DNA of 64,000 nucleotides from Sphingomonas sp. TREG-RG-20F-R18-01 (lineage in GTDB: Bacteria; Pseudomonadota; Alphaproteobacteria; Sphingomonadales; Sphingomonadaceae). The translations under genes were made by a program, and so were the position numbers. The notes beneath the pieces are model-generated. The model was not told the origin of the DNA, did no database searches, and saw only the letters and a list, made by a program, of their open reading frames with translations. This document shows positions 45,715 to 54,702 of the stretch, piece by piece. The first letter of the stretch is position 1, and each line of letters opens with the position of its first letter. The stretch spans positions 62,001 to 126,000 of the forward strand of contig NZ_JAKNQQ010000004.1 in NCBI RefSeq assembly GCF_022662475.1, given 5' to 3'.

Positions 45715-45798
45715 TCAGGCTTCATCACACAGGCGGACGAAGGCGAGGGTCAGCAGAAACAGCCCGCCAAGAATGGCGAGCCAGAGAAGATCGGGCAT
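45715..45798 (-). CDS. 27-residue membrane micro-protein leading the kdp operon
   Basis: MPDLLWLAILGGLFLLTLAF followed by VRLCDEA. GGAAAGG lies 7 bases before the ATG. It is one hydrophobic helix ending with a VRxCD motif, a pattern I recall from short unnamed genes in front of kdpF in other proteobacteria. Its stop is followed after one base by the kdpF start. It may be a further pump subunit or serve translational coupling. Confidence 0.6.
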   Translation of the reverse strand: MPDLLWLAILGGLFLLTLAFVRLCDEA

Positions 45799-45859
45799 GT
45801 TGGGGCCTTTCCCGGCGACTCCGCCCCGAATGGCGGCTTCCGGGATGCGAGATAGGCGC

Positions 45860-45915
45860 GCGGGGCATTAAGGTGCGCCGGGTAAGGCGGGGGCGGGGCA
45901 TTAAGAACGCATAAG
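45860..45915 (-). promoter_or_regulatory. Repeat-containing kdp promoter region, candidate KdpE sites
   Basis: GCGGGGCATTAAG occurs exactly twice (45860-45872 and 45893-45905), 33 bp apart. Next to the second copy, read on the minus strand, CTTATGC is followed 10 bases later by CTTAATGC, a direct repeat as expected for an OmpR-family dimer. The region is 60-120 bases upstream of the kdp micro-gene, a fitting place for KdpE binding. Confidence 0.5.
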
Positions 45916-45999
45916 GTTTGCGCGTGCGCGGTGGCGTTGTCGGGGCGGGGTGCCTAGGCTTCGTTGGTGATTAGCCGCTGCCCCCCTTCCGTCCTTCCC

Positions 46000-46380
46000 G
46001 CGCAGGCGAGGCCTTTGCAAAAGGCGCGCCGTTACCCCCTTCCGTCACCCCGGCGAAGGCCGGGGCCGCCATGTCGGCTGGCGAGACCGGCGATACGGCA
46101 TGCCGTTGCCCCGCCGCACCAAGGTAACCACACGGCCCCGGCCTTCGCGAGACATCTGCGAAAGTCGCCCGATCCCGCATCCGTCACCCCGGCGAAGGCC
46201 GGGGACGTGTGGTTATCCGGGCGCGGCGAGACGGCTGGGTGCGGCATCACCGGTTTTGCCCCCTTACATGGCGGCCCCGGCCTGCGCCGGTGTGACGGGC
46301 AGGGGGATCAGTGCGATTTTCGCAGAGGTCTCGCCTACGCCGGGGTAACGGGCGACCTTCGCAGAGGTCTTGCGCAGGTG
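46000..46380. repeat. Cluster of REP-like palindromic units between kdpF and kdpD
   Basis: The 22-base unit GTCACCCCGGCGAAGGCCGGGG occurs exactly at 46044-46065 and 46183-46204. It recurs inverted with two changes at 46275-46296 and as a shortened inverted copy near 46334-46350. Shorter CTTCGCAGAGGTC units lie between. The mix of direct and inverted palindromes resembles a BIME-type mosaic. No gene is credible here. Confidence 0.75.
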
Positions 46381-46421
46381 GCCGGAAGGCGGGGGCGACG
46401 TGCTGTCCCAAGGATCCGCAA

Positions 46422-49049
46422 GTGCCGGTAACCGACGACCGCCCGTCCCCCGACGCCCTCCTCCGCGCCGCGAAGCGCGAGGCGCGGGGCAAGCTCAAGA
46501 TCTTCCTCGGCGCTGCCCCCGGTGTCGGCAAGACCTTCGAAATGCTCCGGGAGGGCGCGGAGCGGCTCAAGTCCGGTACCGACGTCGTCATCGCGATCGT
46601 CGAAACGCACGGGCGCGCCGAAACCGAGGCGCTGGTCGCGCCGCTCGAAATCCTGCCGCGTCGCCAGATCGCCTATCAGGGCCACAGCCTCGACGAGATG
46701 GACATCGACGGCCTGCTGGCTCGCGCCCCGCAGCTCGCGCTGGTCGACGAATTCGCGCACACCAACGTCGCCGGCAGTCGCCATCCGAAACGCTGGCAGG
46801 ACGTGATGGAACTGCTCGACGCGGGGATCGACGTCTACACCACGCTCAACGTCCAGCACGTCGAAAGCCTCAACGACGTCGTCGCGAGCTTCACCCGCGT
46901 CCGCGTCCGCGAGACCGTCCCAGACAGCGTGTTCGACGATGCCGAGGTCGAGGTGGTCGACCTGCCGCCCGACGAGCTGATCGAGCGGCTGAAGGCGGGG
47001 AAGGTCTACATCCCCGCCGAGGCGACTCGCGCACTCGACCGCTTCTTTTCCAAGGCGAACCTGTCCGCGCTGCGCGAAATGGCGCTGCGCCGTGCGGCGC
47101 AAAGCGTCGACCAGGCGATGCTCGAGCATCTCGACACGCATGCGGTCGGCGGCACCTATGCCGGGGGTGAGCGCGTGCTCGTCGCGGTCAGCGAGTTGCC
47201 CGGCTCGGAAACGCTCGTCCGCGCGGCCAAGCGGCTTGCCGATGCACTCAAGGCCCCGTGGCAGGCGGTGTCGATCGAGACCCCGCGCACCGAAAGCTTC
47301 GGCGATGCGCAACGCCGCCAGATCGCCGACACGCTGAGTCTCGCCGCCAGCCTCGGCGCGACAATCGCGACGATCCCGGCCGAGAATGTCGCGGCAGGGC
47401 TCCATGCGCAGATCACCGAAATGCGCGCGACTCAGCTCGTCATCGGCAAGTCGGTGCGAAGCTGGTGGTTCACGGTGCGCCACGGATCGGTGGTCGAGGC
47501 GATGCTCGCGGGCACCGAGGGCCTTGCGATCCACGTCATCCCCGCCGGATCCACGCCGCCGCGCCAGCGCGCGCCGGCAATCCGCGCCGACTGGGGGCTC
47601 GCTATCAAATCCGCGGCAATCGTCGCGCTGGTGGCGCTGACCGCCGCGTTTGGCAAGCTGGTCGAGCCGGTGATCGGCGTCGGCGGGATCGACCTGATCT
47701 TCCTGTTGCCGGTCATCATCGCATCGGGCCGGTTCGGGTTGTGGCCGGGGGTGACGACCGGGCTGCTCGCCGGGCTGACCTACAACTTCCTGTTCCTGCC
47801 GCCGCTCTACACCTTCACGATCGCGGACCCACAAAGCCTGCTGACGATGTTCGTGCTGATCGGCATCGCGACCTTTACCGCCAACCTGACCGGCCGCCTC
47901 AAGATCCGCGCGACGCTGGGGGTACGCGGCGCGCAGGAAAATGCCGCGGTCGCCGCGTTCGGACAGGCGCTCGCGCGCGTGTCGGATTGGGAAGCGACCA
48001 GCCGTACCGTCAGCAGCGAGATGGCGCGGCTGCTCGGCCTGTCGGTGATCGTGCTCGACGACCGCGACGGACAGCTCGAATGTATCGCCTGGTCGACCGA
48101 GGAGGTGCCGAGCTTCGGCCCGGTCGATCGCGCCGCCGCCGACTGGTGCTGGAGCAAGGGCGAGGCGACCGGCGCGGGGACGGGGACGCTGGTATCGTCC
48201 GACTGGCAGTTCCAGCCGCTCAAGACCTCGCTCGGCGTGCTCGCGGTGGTTGGCCTGTCGGCACATGATGGCGGCGATCCGGTCGGCGCCGGGCGCGCGG
48301 TGTTGCTGGCGACGCTGCTCGGGCAGGCGGCACTCGCGCACGAGCGGCTGAAGCTCGAGGACCAGGTCCGCGAAGTCTCGGTTCTGCGCGAACGCGACCG
48401 GCTGCGCGCGGCGCTGCTGTCGTCGATCGGGCATGACCTGCGCACGCCGCTGACCTCGGTCGCGGCGGCGATCGACGCGATCGCGCGGGATCATCCCGAT
48501 GCACCGTCCGTGCCGGTCGCGCGCAGCGAGGTCGCGCGGTTGCGGCGCTTCCTCGACAATCTGGTCGACATGGTGCGGATCGACTCGGGCGCGCTCAAGC
48601 TCGCGCCCGAGGCGACCGACTTGACCGATGCGGTGGCGAGCGCGGTGCACGACCTGAAAACGTTGCTCCACGGCAGCCGGATCGACCTGCGTGTCCCGCC
48701 CGACCTGCCGCTGGTGCAGGCGGACCCGACGCTGCTCCACCACATCCTGATCAACCTGCTCGCCAATGCCGCGGTCCACGGCGGTGCGGGCGCGATCGAG
48801 ATCGGCGGCCGGCGGGTGCGGGACGAAGTGACGCTGTCGGTGCGCGATCACGGGCCGGGGTTGCACCCCGGGTCGGAGGCGCAGGTGTTCGAGACGTTCG
48901 CGCAGGGGCGCGGCGGTGACCGGCACGGCGGGAGCGGGCTCGGTCTTGCGATCGCCAAGGGGTTTGCCGAGGCTATGGGCGTGGGGATCGCCGCGCATAA
49001 CGATCCCGACGGAGGGGCGGTCTTCACGTTGCGGTTCATGCTCCGCTAG
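46422..49049 (+). CDS. kdpD: KdpD osmosensitive K+ sensor histidine kinase
   Basis: Membrane sensor that phosphorylates KdpE. GTG start at 46422 with AAGGA eight bases upstream. The N-terminal KdpD domain has GAAPGVGKT (30-38) and LVDEFAHTNVAGSRH, and a UspA-like domain follows (RVLVAVSELPGSETLVRAA). Four clustered membrane helices lie at about 402-500, then a GAF-like segment. The kinase core has His671 in SSIGHDLRTPLTS, the N box INLLANAAVHG and GGSGLGLAIAKGFAEAMG. The length of 875 residues is normal. It is divergent from the kdpFABCE genes, so sensor and regulator are not co-transcribed. Confidence 0.95.
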   Translation: MPVTDDRPSPDALLRAAKREARGKLKIFLGAAPGVGKTFEMLREGAERLKSGTDVVIAIVETHGRAETEALVAPLEILPRRQIAYQGHSLDEMDIDGLLARAPQLALVDEFAHTNVAGSRHPKRWQDVMELLDAGIDVYTTLNVQHVESLNDVVASFTRVRVRETVPDSVFDDAEVEVVDLPPDELIERLKAGKVYIPAEATRALDRFFSKANLSALREMALRRAAQSVDQAMLEHLDTHAVGGTYAGGERVLVAVSELPGSETLVRAAKRLADALKAPWQAVSIETPRTESFGDAQRRQIADTLSLAASLGATIATIPAENVAAGLHAQITEMRATQLVIGKSVRSWWFTVRHGSVVEAMLAGTEGLAIHVIPAGSTPPRQRAPAIRADWGLAIKSAAIVALVALTAAFGKLVEPVIGVGGIDLIFLLPVIIASGRFGLWPGVTTGLLAGLTYNFLFLPPLYTFTIADPQSLLTMFVLIGIATFTANLTGRLKIRATLGVRGAQENAAVAAFGQALARVSDWEATSRTVSSEMARLLGLSVIVLDDRDGQLECIAWSTEEVPSFGPVDRAAADWCWSKGEATGAGTGTLVSSDWQFQPLKTSLGVLAVVGLSAHDGGDPVGAGRAVLLATLLGQAALAHERLKLEDQVREVSVLRERDRLRAALLSSIGHDLRTPLTSVAAAIDAIARDHPDAPSVPVARSEVARLRRFLDNLVDMVRIDSGALKLAPEATDLTDAVASAVHDLKTLLHGSRIDLRVPPDLPLVQADPTLLHHILINLLANAAVHGGAGAIEIGGRRVRDEVTLSVRDHGPGLHPGSEAQVFETFAQGRGGDRHGGSGLGLAIAKGFAEAMGVGIAAHNDPDGGAVFTLRFMLR

Positions 49050-50631
49050 CGCGCCGCGTGATCGTCGGGCATGACGCTGCCACCCACCGGGTCAGCGTCG
49101 CCTCTATACCCGGGGGCTCTCCATCGAGGCGCCACAGCAGCAGCAGCAGGGCGGCATAACTCGCGACGGCGATCACGGCGCAGGCGATCAGGCCGACCGC
49201 CAAGGAGAAGCCGGTCAGCCCGTGCAGATAAGGACGCAGCGCCAGCAGCACGAGCGTCAACCCGCCCGCGGCGCACGCCGTGCGCCAGGAACCCGACACT
49301 TGCCGGTGGACGGGAATGTGCGTGAGGCGCCTGACAAGCATGGTCGACGTGAACGCCATCGCCGTCCCGATCACCAGATGGGCGGCGACCACGCCGTAGG
49401 TGCCGTAGAAATACGCGCCCGTGAGGAACAGGGGCGCAGAAACCGCCAATTCGATCAGGTTTCGTCGGAGAAAGATCTCGGTGCGGCCGAGCACCATGGC
49501 GAGCGAGCCCAGCGGCGCGGTGAGCAAGGGCGGGATTACGGCAAGCGCCAGCCATTGCAGGATCGGCCAGCTTGGCTGCCATTTCGCCCCCAGCGCCAGC
49601 CGGACCGCGGGCTCGGCCAGCAAGCTCAGGCCTAGCATGACCGGCAGGCCAATGGTCAGGATCGAGTTGGTCGTCCGGGCATACGCCGCCACGAGCCGCT
49701 GATGATCGTGCTGGAGCGCTGCAAAGGCGGACAGGAGCGGCCGTCCGATGGGGCGCACGATCGACTGTTCGGGCAACCCGGCGATATCGAGCGCGAGCGA
49801 ATAGGCCCCCAGGTCTGCCTTGGATACGAACCGGCCGAGCAGCAATCGTCCGATCTGCCAGTTCAAGGCATTGACCAGTTGCGCGGCAGTCGACCACCCG
49901 ACGAAATGCGCAAACGCGCGCCACTGGGCGAGCGATAGCCGAGGCCGGTACGGTGCGAAGGCATAGGACAGCAGCAGCATCGCCATCGGCCCCGCGACCG
50001 TGCCGAACGCGATCGCCCAATAGCTGCGTGTAGCCACGGCGAGCGATACCGAACATCCCAGCGTGGCCACCTTGCCGCTGAGTTCGATCAACAGGTCGCG
50101 GCGAAAATCGATCGCCTTGGCAAAGTGGGTCATCGCCGGGCTGGTCAGGCCGCGCGCCGCAGGGGCGACGCCGAGGAAGCATATCAGCGGCGCGAGTCGC
50201 ACATCGTGATAGAGGATCGCGAATGGCTCCGCGCAGATCGCTATCACCACGGCCAGCACGATACCGCGCAGCAAGCCGATCGTGAAAGCAGCGTCGAGCA
50301 GATCGCGCGTGATCGTGTGCGACCGGACGAGGACCTGCCCAACCGGGATCTCGAGGATGGCCTCGATGATCTGAACGAGCGTAAGCGCCACCGCGACCAT
50401 CCCGAAATCGCCCGGAAGCAAAACGTTGGCGAGCAACAACAAGGTAACGAAATCGATCGCGCGGGTTCCGAGGCGCGCGGCGACCAACCAGGCGGCCCCG
50501 GAGACGGTGCGGGCAGTGATCCCCTTGACTGCCGCTTCGCTGAAGGGGTCGACGCGATCGAACGCGGCGCCGCCCTGCGAAGCGGTTTCGGCAGGCGCGC
50601 GGGGCGCACCGATCGGTTCGGTTGTCGTCAC
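49036..50631 (-). CDS. Wzx-type polysaccharide flippase
   Basis: Multidrug/oligosaccharidyl-lipid/polysaccharide superfamily flippase that would move lipid-linked repeat units across the inner membrane. About twelve to fourteen helices are visible. The N-terminus of the domain is VSGAAWLVAARLGTRAIDFV, then ANVLLPGDFGMVAVALTLVQ, typical of RfbX/WzxC-type proteins. GTG start at 50631 with GAGG just upstream; later starts are possible. Its 3' end overlaps kdpD by 14 bases on the opposite strand. It opens the second EPS locus and is divergent from a GT4 gene. Confidence 0.88.
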   Translation of the reverse strand: MTTTEPIGAPRAPAETASQGGAAFDRVDPFSEAAVKGITARTVSGAAWLVAARLGTRAIDFVTLLLLANVLLPGDFGMVAVALTLVQIIEAILEIPVGQVLVRSHTITRDLLDAAFTIGLLRGIVLAVVIAICAEPFAILYHDVRLAPLICFLGVAPAARGLTSPAMTHFAKAIDFRRDLLIELSGKVATLGCSVSLAVATRSYWAIAFGTVAGPMAMLLLSYAFAPYRPRLSLAQWRAFAHFVGWSTAAQLVNALNWQIGRLLLGRFVSKADLGAYSLALDIAGLPEQSIVRPIGRPLLSAFAALQHDHQRLVAAYARTTNSILTIGLPVMLGLSLLAEPAVRLALGAKWQPSWPILQWLALAVIPPLLTAPLGSLAMVLGRTEIFLRRNLIELAVSAPLFLTGAYFYGTYGVVAAHLVIGTAMAFTSTMLVRRLTHIPVHRQVSGSWRTACAAGGLTLVLLALRPYLHGLTGFSLAVGLIACAVIAVASYAALLLLLWRLDGEPPGIEATLTRWVAASCPTITRRASGA

Positions 50632-50778
50632 AATGCCTCGTTGCAGCAGTCGATGCGATACATCCCCTTCGCTCGTCGCAAGGACATGTGATTGTATCAA
50701 GCATAAGACAAGAAAAACGCTACGGTGTCGACCGCGTAAGTATCCAATAGTGATCTTCGGACGGGGCAGGGTAATCAA

Positions 50779-51963
50779 ATGATGTATGGTCACGATCACA
50801 GTGCGTTGCCATCGGCGCGTTCATGGGGAAAGTCCGGCCTGTTCGTAAACGGCCGTTTCCTCTCTGCGAAAAGGACTGGTGTGCAGCGATCTGCCATGGG
50901 ACTGGTTCTTCAGGTGCATCGCCATGCCGAAGAGATCGCGGCGCTGTTCGGGAAAGCAGCGGTCCTGTCCTTGCCGCGGAACGCAGACGATCGTTCGCTG
51001 CCGCCTGCCATGGCGCGGGATCGTCGCGGTGTGCTGTCGGGTCAGCTGTGGGAGCAGACGGAGTTGCCGGCGCGTACTTCGGGAAAGCTGTTGCTCAACT
51101 TTTGCAATCTCGCGCCGATCCTGTCGTCGACGTCGCTCACGATGATCCACGATACCCAGGTCTTCACCAGCCCCCAGTCATATACCCCGGCATTCGCGCA
51201 ATTTTATCGTTTCGTGCAACCGATCCTCGGCGCGCGGGCGTTGCGAGTCCTTACGGTGTCGCAGCACTCTGCCGATCAACTCGTCCAGTGGAACGTCGCG
51301 CGCGCCGAGCGTATTCGGGTGATCCCCAACGGGATCGACCACGCGCCGACGGCGCCCAGCGATCCTTCGATCCTGGCGCGGCTCGGCCTGAACGGCACGC
51401 GCTATGTCCTCGCGCTATCCAGCGCGCAGGCGCACAAGAATCTCGGGACGCTCCTCGCCGCGTTCGGCGCCGAGGATCTTGCGGATCTCGTGCTCGTGCT
51501 GTTCGGTGCGGCAGGGCCGGAGGATTTGCGCGAGGCCAGGTATGTGTTGCCCCCCAACGTCCGCTTTGCCGGGCGACTTTCCGACGGAGCCCTGCGAGCG
51601 CTGACCGAGGCAGCGCTGTGTTACGCGATGCCGTCCCGCACCGAAGGCTTTGGCCTGCCCCCGTTGGAGGCGATGCTGCTGGGCTGCCCTGCCGTCGTCA
51701 GCACGGGGGGCGCTTTGCCGGAGGTATGCGGTGACGCGGCACTTTACGCCGATCCGGATCGACCAGCGGACTGGATCGCCGCGATCCGCGCGGTGGCAGA
51801 CGATGCCGCCGTACGGACGCGCTACGCGGCGATCGGGCGTGAACGCGCCGGGCTCTTTACCTGGGATCGTGCCGGGGAGGCGTTGATGGGCGTGTTGCGC
51901 GAGGTGGCCGGCGATCGTTCGGGAAAGACGATCGCCGGCCCGTTAGAACGCGATGCGCCGTGA
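50779..51963 (+). CDS. Family 4 glycosyltransferase (EPS locus 2)
   Basis: Retaining GT-B glycosyltransferase. The N-terminal part has FVNGRFLSAKRTGVQRSAMG and FCNLAPILSSTSLTMIHDTQ, a pattern of WsaF/mannosyltransferase-like GT4 enzymes. The C-terminal part has RVIPNGIDH, ALSSAQAHKNLGTLLAAF and SRTEGFGLPPLEAMLLGCPA, holding the E-x7-E element. CAGGG precedes a doubled ATG at 50779/50782. It is divergent from the flippase gene. Confidence 0.88.
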   Translation: MMYGHDHSALPSARSWGKSGLFVNGRFLSAKRTGVQRSAMGLVLQVHRHAEEIAALFGKAAVLSLPRNADDRSLPPAMARDRRGVLSGQLWEQTELPARTSGKLLLNFCNLAPILSSTSLTMIHDTQVFTSPQSYTPAFAQFYRFVQPILGARALRVLTVSQHSADQLVQWNVARAERIRVIPNGIDHAPTAPSDPSILARLGLNGTRYVLALSSAQAHKNLGTLLAAFGAEDLADLVLVLFGAAGPEDLREARYVLPPNVRFAGRLSDGALRALTEAALCYAMPSRTEGFGLPPLEAMLLGCPAVVSTGGALPEVCGDAALYADPDRPADWIAAIRAVADDAAVRTRYAAIGRERAGLFTWDRAGEALMGVLREVAGDRSGKTIAGPLERDAP

Positions 51964-52118
51964 CCGATCGCGGCGCGCGCTCCGCGACGCTGCCTGGGGA
52001 GGATCGTTCGGATCCGCCTCTGTTCGAAGTGGTGGCTGAAGCCTGCAATTTCACCGCTCATCGGCGTTTCCCGGGAGCCGAAGTCCGAGGCGATAGCAAG
52101 GGCGGCGGTTGCGCGCGT

Positions 52119-53228
52119 TCACGGGGCGGCGTGGTGGTCGCGGTCGGCCCAGGCCGCCGCCACGACCGCGGCGAACTCGCGGCGGAAACGGTCGGGGCTG
52201 AAGCACGTGGCGCGCCTTACCGCTGTTGCGGGATCGAACTGCGGCAGCCAGCGCTCGAAGCGGTCGAGGCCGTCCAGCAGCGATTCGACGGATTTCTCGT
52301 CGAAGAACAGGCCGGTTTCGTTGGCGACGACCGTTTCCAGCGTGCCGCCACGCCGGAACGCGAGGATCGGTCGTCCCGACGCCATGACTTCAACGGGAAT
52401 GAGGCCGAAATCCTCTTCCGCCGTAAAAACCAGACCTCGGGTGCTGGCATAAGCGGCGCGGAGGCTGGCGAAGTCCATATGCCGCGTAAAACGGATCGTC
52501 GGTCCGGCGCGCGCCATCAACGATTCCAGTAATGCCCCATCGCCGACCACGTGCAGTCTGCGCCCCGATTGATTGAACGCATCGATCGCAAGGTCGGGCC
52601 GCTTGTACGGAACGAGTTGACCAACCCACAGATATTCATCGCTGATATCCGTACCCGGGGCATAGAGCTGCGTGTCGACGGGCGGATAGACGATCGTCGC
52701 GTCGCGTCGCCAGCTCTTGGCGATACGCGCCTTGATATAGCCGCTGTTCGCCATGATCCGGTCCGGCCGCGCCGCGCTCGCCATGTCCCACAACCGCAGC
52801 GAGGGTGCGAAGAGCGGCATCGCCAGCCGTGCGCCCAACCCGCTTGCGGCATGATATTGCGCATATTGATCCCACAGATAACGCATCGGCGAGTGGCAGT
52901 AGGTAACATGAACCGCATCGGGTCGGGTGATGACGCCCTTGGCAGGTCCCGCCTCGCAACTGATCACCATGTCATACGCGTTGAGATCGAGCAGTTCGAG
53001 CGCTCGCGGCATGAGCGGTAGATATTTCTGATAATGCCGCCGGGACAAGGGAAGGCGGTCGATAAACGTCGTGTGAATGGCATGTTCGAGAATTACGGAG
53101 GAAATGGCACTGCGGTCGACCACGTGTGTGAAGATGTCCGCATCGGGATACATCTTGCAAAGGTGTTCGAGAACACGTTCGCCACCGCGCATTTGGACGA
53201 GCCAGTAATGAATGATTGCAATGCGCAA
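52119..53228 (-). CDS. Family 4 glycosyltransferase, WbaZ-like (EPS locus 2)
   Basis: GT-B enzyme similar to mannosyltransferases that decorate O-antigen or EPS. Begins RIAIIHYWLVQMRGGERVLE, a family N-terminus, followed by YCHSPMRYLWDQYAQYH, VYPPVDTQLY and EEDFGLIPVEVMASGRPILA. The TTG at 53228 places Arg-Ile at residues 2-3 and has a G-run upstream; a GTG at 53240 is also in frame. It converges with the other GT4 gene, and I see nothing in the 155-base gap between them. Confidence 0.85.
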   Translation of the reverse strand: MRIAIIHYWLVQMRGGERVLEHLCKMYPDADIFTHVVDRSAISSVILEHAIHTTFIDRLPLSRRHYQKYLPLMPRALELLDLNAYDMVISCEAGPAKGVITRPDAVHVTYCHSPMRYLWDQYAQYHAASGLGARLAMPLFAPSLRLWDMASAARPDRIMANSGYIKARIAKSWRRDATIVYPPVDTQLYAPGTDISDEYLWVGQLVPYKRPDLAIDAFNQSGRRLHVVGDGALLESLMARAGPTIRFTRHMDFASLRAAYASTRGLVFTAEEDFGLIPVEVMASGRPILAFRRGGTLETVVANETGLFFDEKSVESLLDGLDRFERWLPQFDPATAVRRATCFSPDRFRREFAAVVAAAWADRDHHAAP

Positions 53229-53331
53229 CTCGGCCCCCACCTCGTTGGGGACTAGGTAGATAGGATAAGCAAACCAAGTCCATAGTGCGTTTGTATTAGA
53301 CGGTCATTAAACATGGTATTGTTCGGGTACG

Positions 53332-53961
53332 TCAGGATATGGCGCGCCATCGGGTCGGATCACCCGGATATTCTGCAATAAGCCACTGGTAACGCGTCTT
53401 CGACCACGGCTCGATAAAGGCGGACAGGCTGTCGAGGACCATGTCCCCTTCGTCCAGCCGTGCGACGAGTACGGTATGCAACCCGACCCTCGACTGAAAG
53501 ACGATGGCGAAGAACAGGCGTTCCGTGGGAAATCCCGCCGCGACCAGTTCGAGCCGTTTCTCGATTGCAATGTCTTCGCAGTCCCCCACCGCGCTGCGGC
53601 CGGATCCGCTGGGGCGCCACAGTTCGCCGATGCCATAGGTGGCCCAGTCACTTTGTTGCCGGACATGGGCGTTTACCCGCGCGCCGATGCGCTGCAGCAG
53701 GCTCATCCGGGCTTGGTCCTGGTCCAGCTGGCCCGCGCCGATGGTGTCGAGACTAGGGCGACTTCCGCCGACCAGGCGAAGCGAGGGCCGTCCTGCCAGT
53801 GTATCGCAAACCTGTTGGAGCGACCGACAGAGTTCGACGAAGCCGCGCGGCACGTCCGCCGGTGCGCCTAGCGTGAGGAAGGGTTGCTGCGGCGGTTTTG
53901 CCTCGACCGGGTTTGCGCAAAGTACAGCTAAACCAACGACCCATCCGAATATGCGCACCAC
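53332..53961 (-). CDS. LapG-like periplasmic cysteine peptidase (bacterial transglutaminase-like, BTLCP)
   Basis: C93/DUF920 protease family; LapG members cut giant adhesins off the cell surface when c-di-GMP is low. A signal peptide ends near VEAK (about 21). The catalytic triad is visible: Cys128 in GDCEDIAIEKR, His162 in GLHTVLVA and Asp177 in VLDSL. The end WLIAEYPGDPTRWRAI matches the family. GTG-GTG start (53961 or 53958). No LapD-like c-di-GMP receptor or large adhesin is seen in the window. It lies inside the second EPS locus. Confidence 0.85.
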   Translation of the reverse strand: MVRIFGWVVGLAVLCANPVEAKPPQQPFLTLGAPADVPRGFVELCRSLQQVCDTLAGRPSLRLVGGSRPSLDTIGAGQLDQDQARMSLLQRIGARVNAHVRQQSDWATYGIGELWRPSGSGRSAVGDCEDIAIEKRLELVAAGFPTERLFFAIVFQSRVGLHTVLVARLDEGDMVLDSLSAFIEPWSKTRYQWLIAEYPGDPTRWRAIS

Positions 53962-54017
53962 GACCTGCTCCGCCCAATTGGTCGCGGAGCCATGCTCGTG
54001 AAGTTCTTAGCAAACGG

Positions 54018-54479
54018 TTATAAATGACGCTCGAACAATACTAAATAATGTCCGACAGAACTTAAGATGGATAGCGTGAACCAGCCAATGGATAAAAACG
54101 CCGGCCAGGTAACGAGGCTCAGCGTAATGGCGATCCCGACGCGGACTGCAGGTGGCCAGCGATAGGGTGCTGCCCGATCGGTACCGTACGGCTTTGCGGT
54201 TGGGGTACGGTGCAGACGCGCGGCAGTGCCGGTTCGACCGAGATTGCCCCCCTGTTGTATGTCGTCGGTAACCATCGTTCCAAGCTGCTCCACATCGCGC
54301 AAGCGTAGTGGCTCGATCGCCGAGCGGCTAGGTGTTCCACGTACATACTTTGGGTAATCAGATCGGAAATGTGACCCGTTTCTGCGCAGTACGCTTCGCC
54401 AGCTGGCCCGGTCAAAATAGCGCAATAAATTAGCGCCAAAGCGGGGCATGCCAATCGTGCCAAAAGATAATAGCTTCAA
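54018..54479 (-). CDS. Doubtful small membrane protein
   Basis: An open frame of 153 codons in an AT-richer stretch. Only its C-terminal part looks protein-like: a hydrophobic segment AVRVGIAITLSLVTWPAFLS, then IGWFTLSILSSVGHYLVLFE. ATG at 54275 would give an 85-residue product but has only a weak GGAAC-like site upstream. The family is unrecognised. It may be a real small membrane protein or chance. Confidence 0.3.
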   Translation of the reverse strand: MKLLSFGTIGMPRFGANLLRYFDRASWRSVLRRNGSHFRSDYPKYVRGTPSRSAIEPLRLRDVEQLGTMVTDDIQQGGNLGRTGTAARLHRTPTAKPYGTDRAAPYRWPPAVRVGIAITLSLVTWPAFLSIGWFTLSILSSVGHYLVLFERHL

Positions 54480-54702
54480 GAGTTATACATCAGACGTAGA
54501 AGAAGACTGATGGTACGTTTGATGTAAGGACCTACTTGTCGTCAAACTATTCAGGAAACAGGAGGGTTTTAACTTGGTATTCTTGATGCTATCACGGATC
54601 CAAGATCACAAAGATCGTGTCGATCGAGAGGGCGGCTCATGTGTATTGTCGAGTCACAGTTGGAGTGCCGTATAAAATATCAAGCTGGAGTGCTTGGGTT
54701 CC
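54480..54702. other. AT-rich promoter region of the EPS export genes
   Basis: A 223-base stretch with clearly lower GC than its surroundings. It must carry the promoter for the plus-strand export operon starting at 54703. An AGGAGGG at about 54560 has no following long frame. No defined operator is recognised. Confidence 0.4.

Noticed and set aside
46335-48998. Long open frame antisense to kdpD (887 codons)
   Set aside because: It mirrors the codon pattern of a certain gene in GC-rich DNA and shows no domain or ribosome-binding site.
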